In this document: positions 33,992 through 41,997 of the stretch, in pieces
How the letters are laid out: every line of letters begins with the position of its first letter
Position numbering within the stretch: the first letter of the stretch is position 1
DNA from: an uncultured Sphingomonadaceae bacterium
GTDB lineage: Bacteria; Pseudomonadota; Alphaproteobacteria; Sphingomonadales; Sphingomonadaceae
Direction: 5' to 3'
DNA: 64,000 nt
Assembly: GCA_947488625.1 (NCBI GenBank)
Contig: CANKZR010000001.1
Span: 744,001-808,000, forward strand
The notes under the pieces: model-generated
Database searches by the model: none
Seen by the model: only the letters and a program-made list of their open reading frames with translations
Told to the model about the DNA's origin: nothing
Translations under genes and position numbers: made by a program

Positions 33992-36351
33992 TGGTGAGCG
34001 ATAAACACTCTGGATTACCGACACTTCCGCTGCAGATGGGTTTCCTGCAGGTGATCGGCCTGCGCGAACCGAGTGACGGGGACTGGACCCGGCTGCGCAC
34101 GCTTCAATATTCCGAATTGCACAAGGTTTCCACACTCCGGATCACGGCCCATGGACTGGCAGCAATGCTGGCGGTCGCGCTTTACATGCAGAGCGTCGCG
34201 CACTGGGTGCTGGCCGTGTGGATGCTCAGCATCGTTGCCGCCGTGTGGAATGTCGGTCGGATCGATCGCAATTTCATCGATATCGAAGCGCGCGGCGTAC
34301 AGTGGAACGAGTTCATGCGCCAGGCACTGGGCGTTGCAGGGTGTACCATTCCCTGGGTCGCGGCGCTGTTGTTCTTCGTGCCCGAGGGTACGGCAACAGA
34401 CCATTACGCACTCTGGGCCGTTGCCGCCATGCTGATTGCGGGAAGCGCGGCGGCGATGGCCAGCGCACCTGTGGCAATCGTCGTGTTCGACCTGATCGTG
34501 GGTGCAGCGGGCGTCGCATCGTTCATCCTGACGGGTGATTTCCTGTTCGCCATAGCCGCCGCTGTTTACACGGTGACAATAGTCGCAGGTGCCTTGCGAT
34601 CCGCGCGGACATATCTCTCGGCCAAGATTGCCGAGGCTGGCGTTGCGGAGAAGGACGAGGTGGTATCGCTCCTGCTGCGCGAATTCGAGGAGAAGGAGTC
34701 GGACTGGCTTTGGCAAGTTGATACCAATCGCCGGATCCGGTCTGCGTCCCCGCGCTTCGCCTTTGCCTTTGGCTGTGTGCCGGAAAATCTGGAAGGCGAA
34801 AGCTTCATCAAGCTGATCGCCGGGTCGACATGGGAAAGCGGGGAGTTTCCGCGCAGCCTTCACGAACTGGCCGAGAAACTGAAACGCCGCGAGCACTTCT
34901 CCAACCTTCTGGTGCAAGTCTATCTGGAAACGGGCCACCGCTGGTGGGAGCTTTCCGGCACTCCGATGTATGACGATAACGGCAGCTACATCGGTTTTCG
35001 CGGTGTCGGTTCCGACGTTACGGAGCAGCGCGATCGCGACGAGAAGATCGCCTATCTGGCGCGCTACGATACGCTGACGGGCCTGCCCAACCGGCTTATG
35101 CTGACAGAGGCGCTGGGCGAGGCCATGCGCTATTCGGAACAGTGGAAATCGCGCTGTGCGTTCCTGATGATCGACCTCGACCGGTTCAAGGCCGTGAACG
35201 ATTCGCTTGGGCACCAGTTGGGCGACCGGTTGCTGGCCAGCGTGTCCAAACGCCTCGACAGTGTCATTACAGAGAACGAGCAGTGCGGACGTTTGGGCGG
35301 CGACGAGTTCGCCGTCGTCATCCGCGATGCCAGCGAGAAAGGCCGCGTCGATCGGCTGGCCGATGCGATTATCGAAGCTCTTTCGCAGCCATACTCCATC
35401 GACAATCATACCCTCTTCGTCGGGGCGAGCGTCGGTTCCGCAGTGGGGCCGCGCGACGGTTCTTCGGTGGAGACCCTGATGCGCAACGCCGATCTCGCGC
35501 TCTACCGGGCGAAAGACGAAGGTGGAAACACGCATTACCGCTACGTGCCCTCCATGCACGCAGATGCCGAAGAGCGGCGCAAGCTGGAACTGTCCCTGCG
35601 CCGTGCAATAAGCAAGAACGAACTGGAATTGAATTTCCAGCCCGTCGTTAACGCTCGCAGTGAAACCGTGGTGAGCTTCGAGGCGCTGTTGCGCTGGAAC
35701 AGTGAAGAGCACGGGTTCGTCAGCCCCGCCAAATTCATCCCGCTGGCCGAAGACACCCGCCTTATCGTCCCCATCGGCGAATGGGTGTTGTACGAAGCCT
35801 GCCGCGAGGCAGCGCGCTGGCCCGATGAGATCAAGGTCGCGGTGAACGTCTCCGGCGAACAGTTGCTGGAACCCAATTTCGCCGCAACCGTCGTTCGAGC
35901 GCTGGCCGATACCGGGTTGTCCGCCCACCGGCTGGAGGTGGAAGTTACCGAGAGCGTGTTCCTGCGCGATGGACGCATTGCCCGCCAGGCGCTGGAAGAG
36001 ATCATGGCGCTGGGCTGCTCCATCGCACTTGACGATTTCGGCACCGGATACTCTTCGCTCGGCTATTTGCGCACATTGCGGTTCTCCACGATCAAGGTGG
36101 ACAAGAGCTTCGTCCAGGGCGCCACGCATGACAGCCAGGAAAGCCTCGCCATCATCCGCGCCGTGGTTGCCATGGCGCGCAGCCTGGAAATGACCACGAC
36201 CGCAGAGGGCGTGGAAGACGCCGACCAGGCGGCCCTGATCCGCGAGCTGGGCTGCACCAAGATCCAGGGCTATTACTTTGGCCGTCCCATGAAGGCGCTG
36301 GAAGCCCGGTCCCTAGTGGTGAAAAGCCGCAGCAGCAGCCGCGCTGCTTGA
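33991..36351 (+). CDS. Membrane-bound GGDEF-EAL protein with PAS domain
   Basis: A 786-residue protein. The N-terminal part (about residues 45-205) has five or six hydrophobic segments. A PAS domain follows (about 230-345: DWLWQVDTNRRIRSASPRF, ending FRGVGSDVTEQRDRDE), then GGDEF (about 360-515, intact GGDEF near residue 435) and EAL (about 530-775, intact EALLRW near 563, plus DDFGTGYSSLGYL and EGVED). Both catalytic motifs appear complete, so it could make and degrade c-di-GMP, with the balance set by the sensor. It starts at GTG 33991 or 33994. The PilZ protein at 13408 is the only possible c-di-GMP target in this window. Confidence 0.92.
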   Translation: MVSDKHSGLPTLPLQMGFLQVIGLREPSDGDWTRLRTLQYSELHKVSTLRITAHGLAAMLAVALYMQSVAHWVLAVWMLSIVAAVWNVGRIDRNFIDIEARGVQWNEFMRQALGVAGCTIPWVAALLFFVPEGTATDHYALWAVAAMLIAGSAAAMASAPVAIVVFDLIVGAAGVASFILTGDFLFAIAAAVYTVTIVAGALRSARTYLSAKIAEAGVAEKDEVVSLLLREFEEKESDWLWQVDTNRRIRSASPRFAFAFGCVPENLEGESFIKLIAGSTWESGEFPRSLHELAEKLKRREHFSNLLVQVYLETGHRWWELSGTPMYDDNGSYIGFRGVGSDVTEQRDRDEKIAYLARYDTLTGLPNRLMLTEALGEAMRYSEQWKSRCAFLMIDLDRFKAVNDSLGHQLGDRLLASVSKRLDSVITENEQCGRLGGDEFAVVIRDASEKGRVDRLADAIIEALSQPYSIDNHTLFVGASVGSAVGPRDGSSVETLMRNADLALYRAKDEGGNTHYRYVPSMHADAEERRKLELSLRRAISKNELELNFQPVVNARSETVVSFEALLRWNSEEHGFVSPAKFIPLAEDTRLIVPIGEWVLYEACREAARWPDEIKVAVNVSGEQLLEPNFAATVVRALADTGLSAHRLEVEVTESVFLRDGRIARQALEEIMALGCSIALDDFGTGYSSLGYLRTLRFSTIKVDKSFVQGATHDSQESLAIIRAVVAMARSLEMTTTAEGVEDADQAALIRELGCTKIQGYYFGRPMKALEARSLVVKSRSSSRAA

Positions 36352-36366
36352 GTTGAGTTGATTTTC

Positions 36367-36390
36367 GAAGCCGCCACCGCGGCTTCCTCT
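36367..36390 (+). terminator. Terminator after the GGDEF-EAL gene
   Basis: The stem is GAAGCCGC (36367-36374) with GCGGCTTC (36379-36386), loop CACC, followed by CTCTTT. It begins 15 bp past the stop codon. The T tract is weak. Confidence 0.65.
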
Positions 36391-36546
36391 TTGCTAGATA
36401 AACAGGCAAGCTGCGCTCACCGCGGGCGACCGTCTGGCCTTGCGACCTGCTAGGAGCGAGCCGAACTCGTAGGAAAGCTGACCTTTCTTGCGAAAAAAGC
36501 CGAGCAGGCCGAACGGCGTGCGCCCCGCGACCGTGAGAACAACAAG

Positions 36547-37218
36547 CTAGGCTTCCACCAGGCTCGCGATCACGCCTTCGAACAGACGCCGGCCATCGCT
36601 GCCACCATGGTCCGCTTCGATCGCGCGTTCAGGGTGCGGCATCATGCCCAGAACATTGCCGCGCTGGTTCAGAATGCCGGCGATATCGCGACGCGAACCG
36701 TTGGAGTTCTCCTCGTAGCGGAAAGCGACGCGGCCTTCCCCTTCGAGGCGATCGAGCACATCGTCCGCGGCGAAGTAGTTGCCGTCGTGATGCGCCACGG
36801 GGATATGGATCGTCTCGCCCTTCGAATAGGCGCTGGTGAACAGGCTGTCGGCATTCTCCACCCTCAGGGGCACGGTGCGGCAGATGAAATGCTGCGCTGC
36901 ATTGCGCATCAGAGCGCCCGGCAGCAACTGCGCCTCCGTCAGCACCTGGAAACCGTTGCACACGCCCAGCACCGGAACGCCGCGATCCGCCGCTGCCTTT
37001 ACGGAGCGCATGATCGGGCTGTTGGCGGCCATCGCGCCGGAACGCAGGTAATCTCCATAAGAGAAGCCACCGGGCAGAGCGATGAAATCGAGGCCATCGG
37101 GCAGGTCGGCATCGCCATGCCAGACCTTTACCGGCTCCTTGCCAGAGACATCGCGCAGCGCGACCCACATGTCGCGGTCGCAATTGGAGCCGGGGAACGT
37201 GACGACGGCGGTTTTCAT
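36547..37218 (-). CDS. purQ: Phosphoribosylformylglycinamidine synthase, glutaminase subunit
   Basis: A 223-residue class I glutamine amidotransferase. It opens [14 protein letters not shown], has the nucleophile in GVCNGFQVL (Cys near residue 87) and the His/Glu pair in MPHPERA. It supplies ammonia from glutamine to PurL, with PurS as third subunit, converting FGAR to FGAM. The ATG at 37218 shares a base with the purS stop (TGATG). purL is not in this window: the next gene downstream is the opposite-strand GGDEF-EAL gene. Confidence 0.97.
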   Translation of the reverse strand: MKTAVVTFPGSNCDRDMWVALRDVSGKEPVKVWHGDADLPDGLDFIALPGGFSYGDYLRSGAMAANSPIMRSVKAAADRGVPVLGVCNGFQVLTEAQLLPGALMRNAAQHFICRTVPLRVENADSLFTSAYSKGETIHIPVAHHDGNYFAADDVLDRLEGEGRVAFRYEENSNGSRRDIAGILNQRGNVLGMMPHPERAIEADHGGSDGRRLFEGVIASLVEA

Positions 37219-37451
37219 CAGCCAACCTTCTCGATGCGATAGTTTTCGATCACCATGTTGGCGAGCAGCTTCTGGCACATTTCGTCCAGCGCTTCATCGC
37301 TGGTATCGTCGGCCACTTCCATCTCCACCAGGCGGCCGATGCGCACATCTTCCACGCCCTTGAACCCCAACCCGTCCAGCGCATGGTGGACGGCGCGGCC
37401 CTGCGGATCGAGTACGCCGGGCTTCAGGCTTACATGGATGCGGACTTTCAT
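37218..37451 (-). CDS. purS: Phosphoribosylformylglycinamidine synthase subunit PurS
   Basis: A 77-residue Pur[21 protein letters not shown] is the family signature, followed by [18 protein letters not shown]. PurS bridges PurL and PurQ in the three-component FGAM synthase. It is immediately upstream of purQ with a one-base overlap. Confidence 0.96.
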   Translation of the reverse strand: MKVRIHVSLKPGVLDPQGRAVHHALDGLGFKGVEDVRIGRLVEMEVADDTSDEALDEMCQKLLANMVIENYRIEKVG

Positions 37452-37658
37452 GGGGCGGGCCTTTCGCGGCGAGGTGGTGGAGGGGCAACAGGTCGCCGCT
37501 GCCTATGGCGATTGAGGGCGATTCCCGCAAGGGCTGGCCAAGGTCGCCTCGGTGGAGCAGGCCGGATATCCAACTAATGTGGAACACATGGAACACAGTC
37601 CTGAAGCAGAAAACTTCCGCGCCGCGTGGGCGGGGTGGAACAGGCAGCAGGAGCGGAT

Positions 37659-37672
37659 TGGAAACGGTTGCA
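37659..37672. promoter_or_regulatory. LacI/PurR-type operator candidate
   Basis: TGGAAACGGTTGCA fits the LacI-family operator core TGNAANCGNTTNCA at all ten fixed positions. It lies 65 bp before the start of the hydrolase-OsmC gene and 208 bp upstream of purS. No LacI-family regulator gene is in the window. Confidence 0.45.
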
Positions 37673-37736
37673 TCGCATGGCGCGTTAGTGTGCGAAGCAA
37701 GCGTAGGACAGACACGCGGGAAAGGGGCCAGCACAG

Positions 37737-38957
37737 ATGATTTCAACGGAAAAATTCACATTCACCGGCAAGGATGGGCAGTCGCTGGACGGTCGGCTGG
37801 AATTGCCGCTTTACAACAAGCCTCGCGCCGCTGCGCTGTTTGCGCATTGCTTTACCTGCACGAAGCAGAGCCACGCCGCCACCCGCGTGGCATCGGCGCT
37901 GGCGGCCAAGGGCATTGCCGTGCTGCGTTTCGACTTTACCGGCCTTGGCGGCAGCGATGGTGATTTCGCCAATGCCGGTTTTGTCACCAATGTCGAGGAC
38001 CTGACCTGTGCGGCCAGGGCGCTGGCGGATCGCGGACTGCCGCCGGTATTGCTGATTGGCCATTCGCTGGGCGGGGCAGCGGCGCTGGCGGCGGCCGCGC
38101 ATATTCCTCAGCTTCGCGCGGTCGCTACACTGAACGCGCCCTACGATGCAGCGCACGTGTTCGAACATTTTGGCGATGCCGTGCAGGATATCGAGGATCG
38201 CGGAGAAGGCGAAGTAACGCTGGCGGGACGCAAGTTTCGCATCGCGCGCGAATTTCTGGAACAGGGCAGGGACCAGCCGCAGGCAGAGCGTATCGCCAGC
38301 CTGGGCTTGCCGCTGATGGTGCTGCATTCGCCGCAGGACGAGGTGGTCGGCATCGAGAACGCCCGGCTGATCTACGAGGCCGCGATGCATCCCAAAAGTT
38401 ACGTGGCGCTGGACAAGGCCGACCATCTGCTGACGCAGGCGGGCTCTGCCGAGTATGCAGCCAACCTGATCGCCACCTGGGCAACGCCCTATCTAGCCGA
38501 CCTGCCGATGGAGCCGCGCAAGGACTTTGCAGGCACGGTCGAGGTGTCGACTGCTGGCGGCAAGTTCGCGCAATGGGTACGCACGCCTGCCCACGAATTC
38601 ATCGCCGACGAACCTGCAAGCTTCGGCGGCAGCGACCACGGTCCGACGCCCTACGACCTGCTGCTGGCAGCATTGGGCACCTGCACCAGCATGACGATAA
38701 AGATGTATGCCGCCCGCAAGAAAATCCCGTTGGAAAACGTGCGGATAGAGCTGGAGCACAGCCGCGATCATCTGGAAGATTGTATCGACTGTGAGAAGAA
38801 GGGCGTGCCAATTCAGGCGATCGACCGCGCGATAGAGCTATCGGGCGACTTGACCGGGGAGCAACGCCAGAAACTGATGGAAATCGCGGACAAATGTCCC
38901 GTTCACAAGACGCTGGAGGGCGAATTGCATATCCATTCGACGTTGATTGACGAATAA
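37737..38957 (+). CDS. Alpha/beta hydrolase-OsmC fusion protein
   Basis: A 406-residue two-domain protein. Residues about 1-255 form an alpha/beta hydrolase with nucleophile elbow GHSLGG (Ser110), acid in HSPQDEVVG and His in DKADHLLTQAG. Residues about 265-406 form an OsmC-type domain with the two redox cysteines in GTCTSMTIKMYA (about 317) and DKCPVHKTL (about 386). OsmC proteins reduce organic hydroperoxides through this cysteine pair. The fusion is known as a bifunctional family; joint action on lipid or ester peroxides is a reasonable guess. It faces away from purS. Confidence 0.92.
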   Translation: MISTEKFTFTGKDGQSLDGRLELPLYNKPRAAALFAHCFTCTKQSHAATRVASALAAKGIAVLRFDFTGLGGSDGDFANAGFVTNVEDLTCAARALADRGLPPVLLIGHSLGGAAALAAAAHIPQLRAVATLNAPYDAAHVFEHFGDAVQDIEDRGEGEVTLAGRKFRIAREFLEQGRDQPQAERIASLGLPLMVLHSPQDEVVGIENARLIYEAAMHPKSYVALDKADHLLTQAGSAEYAANLIATWATPYLADLPMEPRKDFAGTVEVSTAGGKFAQWVRTPAHEFIADEPASFGGSDHGPTPYDLLLAALGTCTSMTIKMYAARKKIPLENVRIELEHSRDHLEDCIDCEKKGVPIQAIDRAIELSGDLTGEQRQKLMEIADKCPVHKTLEGELHIHSTLIDE

Positions 38958-38979
38958 TTCCTCGTTGAAAATGCGAAGG

Positions 38980-39006
38980 GGAGGTCGAGCAACTCGCCCG
39001 ACCTCC
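38980..39006 (-). terminator. Hairpin between convergent genes
   Basis: GGAGGTCG (38980-38987) and CGACCTCC (38999-39006) form an 8-bp stem between the convergent hydrolase-OsmC and M16 genes. On the minus strand it is followed by CCTTCGCATTTT, a poor T tract, so termination is plausible but weak. Confidence 0.4.
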
Positions 39007-39027
39007 GCCAATGCTAGGCTGATTGCC

Positions 39028-41877
39028 TTATTCTCCGTCTGCCTCACCGGGCGCGACGAGGATGCGCGTGTCGGCGCGGCGTTCGGGCACCAGGTACGTC
39101 TGCGCCAGTTCCTGTAGTTCTGCAGGGGTGAAGCTCATCACGACCTCTGCCTGTTCACGCACACGATCGAGGCGTTCTGCCTCGCTCTGGGCGTCCGATG
39201 CAACGCCGATCCAGAAGCCGTTGTTCTCTCGTGACTGGCGAATGTTTTCCAGCACGGGCTGGCGTGCGCGAAGCAGGAAGTCATCGCTTACAGGCTCGTC
39301 CCGCAATTCGCGAGCAAGGCGCTGGATGATGCCGCGCACCTCGTCCGCCTGTGCCGGGTCCACGACTGCCGCAAGGCTGAGGGTGCCGTAATCGGCGAAA
39401 TCCTCGCTGGTGGAGTTGGAGACGGACGGGCTGTAGGTCGCCGCCAGTTCCTCTCGCAAGGTTTCCAGTCCCTTCAGTCGCACGAGGCCGGCCAGAAGCG
39501 AAAGTCCCATATCCTCGCGGAAGTCGGAATCGTCACGCGTGCGCCAGATGCTGCCGACCAGGGCCTGATCGTCCTGCCCGGTGTGCGTGTAGTCGGTAAC
39601 TTCGTCGCTCGACAGGTCGATGAAGTCCAGTTGGCGCTTGTCGGAGTAATCCGCAAATTCGGCATTGCGCTCAGGCAGGGCGCCGAAGCTGCGTGCCACG
39701 GCCTCGATAGCCGTTTCGGGATCGATATCGCCGACGATGCCGATTTCGATTGCGCCATTCCCTGCTGAAGACAGCACCGCGTCGCGCAGGGCCTCGCGAT
39801 CGACAGATCCCAGTTCCTCACGCGTGGGGAAGGCGGTGTAGGGGCTGTCGGCAAGCTGTTCTCCCGTGCGCAGGCTGAACAACTGCGCGGGCTGCGATTC
39901 CAGCTGGCCCCACACGGCATCGATCACGGCGGCGAAGCGTGCGTCGGCCTCCGGACGCAGGCCAAGGTCGGTAAGGTAGGCCGCACTCACCTTCATCTGC
40001 ATGGCGAGATCTTCAGGCGTGGTCACGCCATTGGAGACAAAGACGTCGGTACCTGCCCCGATCCCTGCGGAAACCTGCTGACCTGCCAGAAGCTCGGTAA
40101 TCTCGTCGTAGCTGTGCTGGCCAAGCCCGCCGACCTGCGATGCGATTTGCAAATAGATGCTTGCGGCGGTGGCATTCATTTCGTCCAGCGCGAAACTGCC
40201 GCCATCCATGTTGACGTTGAAACGGACACGGCCCGGCTCGAAATCGGTCTGCTTGATGTTCAGACGCACATTGTTGTCGAAGGTGACTGTGCGGATCCCC
40301 AGATCTTCGATCATGGTGTCGGATACGACTTCGCCCGGTTCGCCCCAGTCGGCATAGGCGAATTCGGTAGTGGCCACGTCCTCCGGCTCCGCCACGGCGA
40401 CTTCGGCGCTATTGTTATAGACCATGGCAACGGCTTCCTCGCCGCCGTCCAGTTCCTTGGCTGCCACGCGCACCAGCGGTTCGCCTTCGCTCCACAGTTC
40501 GCGGAACAGCTCGTTCACCGCTTCCACCGTCAGTTGCGGGCGGATCTGCTGGAACAGCTCGTAACGCCATTGCGGATCAGTGACGAAATCGTTTTCTGCT
40601 GCCGCATTGACCAGCGCGCTGGCCAACTGGCCGTTGGTTCGTGCTTCGGCCTGCGCGGCGCTGCGCCGCAGGGCGCTTTCCGTGTTGGTCAGCGCATAGT
40701 CGAGTTCGGCCTGGGTAAAGCCGTATTGCAATGCGCGGCGAAGTTCCTGTTCCGCGATCATCAGCCCTTCATCCCACGCACCATCGCGGGTGCTGACGGA
40801 GATGAAGGAATAGTCCGCTACGCCCTCATCATCGCTGACACCGAAACCACCGCCCAGGATCGGGCTGTCTTCGCGGTTGGCAATGCGCGTGATGCGACGA
40901 TCGAACATGGCTTCCGCCAATCCGCGAAGCTGGCTGCGGGTCCGCTCGGCCACGGTATCGGCGGGATCGGTGTAAGGGCGCAGCTGATAAATGGCGACGC
41001 CTTCGTTGATCGTGGGATCGACAAAGGTGTCGAACGCAGCTTCGCGATTGAAATCTACCACACCGGGCTCGGGGATCATGCCGGGCTCGCCGGTGCCTTG
41101 CCAATCGGCAAAGCGTTCGCGAATGGCCTCTTCCATCTCTGCAACGTCGAAGTCGCCGACGGCCACGAAGGTCGTGTTTTCGGGGCGGTAAAAGCGGCGA
41201 TAGAGCGCTTCCAGCCGCTCTGCCGGAGCTTCGCGCAGCACCTCGTCAAGACCGATCGGGAAGCGCGTGGTATATCTGGTGCCGGGGATGCGGAAATCGA
41301 ACATGTCGCGAAAGTTGCGCAGACCCGCGGTGTCGCGCACCCGGCGTTCGCTGACGAGGATCTCGCGCTCCCGGTCGACGGCTTCGGGATCGAAAGTCAG
41401 TTCACTGGCGGTTTCGCGCATCAGGAACAGGGCGGTTTCCAGCCCCTCCTCGTTGGCGTTGGGCACGTCCAGCATGTACACCGTTTCATCGAAGCTGGTG
41501 TAGGCGTTGGTGTCCGGGCCGAAGGCCAGGCCAAGCCGTTCCAGCAGCGGGATCATCTCGCCTTCGGGAACATTGATGGAGCCGTTGAAGGCCATGTGCT
41601 CGATAAAATGGGCAAGGCCGCGCTCGTCATCCGCTTCGCCTAGCGATCCGAAATCGAAATGCATGCGGAAGGATGCGGCGCCATCAGGGGTGTCGTTCTG
41701 GCGAATGGCATAGCGCATGCCGTTTTCCAGCACGCCGTAGGTTACGAAAGGATCCTGCACGACATCGGTCGCCTCGGTTCCCCATTCCTGCTGCGCGGCT
41801 GCGGGAGCGGCCATGGCCAGCGTGAAGGCGAGGGCGGCGCAGGAAATGCCCGTCGAGAGCGCACGGCGAATGGTCAT
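39028..41877 (-). CDS. M16 family zinc metalloprotease (pitrilysin-like)
   Basis: A 949-residue secreted M16 peptidase from the ATG at 41877: signal peptide ending APAAAQQ, then the first M16 half with inverted zinc motif HFIEH (His90 and His94) and the downstream Glu around residue 170 in the NANEEGLETALFLMRET helix. A second, catalytically inactive M16 half occupies about residues 510-930, with RPARL-like binding features (TYSPSVSN). Such double-length proteins fold as a clamshell and degrade peptides in the periplasm. It lies 120 bp downstream of the DUF3857 gene and may be transcribed with it. Confidence 0.93.
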   Translation of the reverse strand: MTIRRALSTGISCAALAFTLAMAAPAAAQQEWGTEATDVVQDPFVTYGVLENGMRYAIRQNDTPDGAASFRMHFDFGSLGEADDERGLAHFIEHMAFNGSINVPEGEMIPLLERLGLAFGPDTNAYTSFDETVYMLDVPNANEEGLETALFLMRETASELTFDPEAVDREREILVSERRVRDTAGLRNFRDMFDFRIPGTRYTTRFPIGLDEVLREAPAERLEALYRRFYRPENTTFVAVGDFDVAEMEEAIRERFADWQGTGEPGMIPEPGVVDFNREAAFDTFVDPTINEGVAIYQLRPYTDPADTVAERTRSQLRGLAEAMFDRRITRIANREDSPILGGGFGVSDDEGVADYSFISVSTRDGAWDEGLMIAEQELRRALQYGFTQAELDYALTNTESALRRSAAQAEARTNGQLASALVNAAAENDFVTDPQWRYELFQQIRPQLTVEAVNELFRELWSEGEPLVRVAAKELDGGEEAVAMVYNNSAEVAVAEPEDVATTEFAYADWGEPGEVVSDTMIEDLGIRTVTFDNNVRLNIKQTDFEPGRVRFNVNMDGGSFALDEMNATAASIYLQIASQVGGLGQHSYDEITELLAGQQVSAGIGAGTDVFVSNGVTTPEDLAMQMKVSAAYLTDLGLRPEADARFAAVIDAVWGQLESQPAQLFSLRTGEQLADSPYTAFPTREELGSVDREALRDAVLSSAGNGAIEIGIVGDIDPETAIEAVARSFGALPERNAEFADYSDKRQLDFIDLSSDEVTDYTHTGQDDQALVGSIWRTRDDSDFREDMGLSLLAGLVRLKGLETLREELAATYSPSVSNSTSEDFADYGTLSLAAVVDPAQADEVRGIIQRLARELRDEPVSDDFLLRARQPVLENIRQSRENNGFWIGVASDAQSEAERLDRVREQAEVVMSFTPAELQELAQTYLVPERRADTRILVAPGEADGE

Positions 41878-41997
41878 ACAATTAATCCCCTTGAGACAGA
41901 TGTTTATTACTTGAATCGTGTAGCAACTAGTACTGATCTGGCGCACAACAGAATATGCATTGGCAATGAACATGCCACAACCGCGGCCTTGGGCCAC

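Noticed and set aside
34015..36129. 704-residue open frame on the minus strand
   Set aside because: It lies wholly antisense to the GGDEF-EAL gene, whose domains and catalytic motifs are clear; long antisense frames are usual in GC-rich DNA.
37552..37740. 62-residue plus-strand frame between purS and the hydrolase-OsmC gene
   Set aside because: No ribosome binding site, no family resemblance; it spans the promoter region and the LacI-like operator.
40114..41643. 509-residue plus-strand frame (and 41659-43248, 529 residues)
   Set aside because: Antisense to the M16 protease and DUF3857 genes; no recognisable domain and biased composition.
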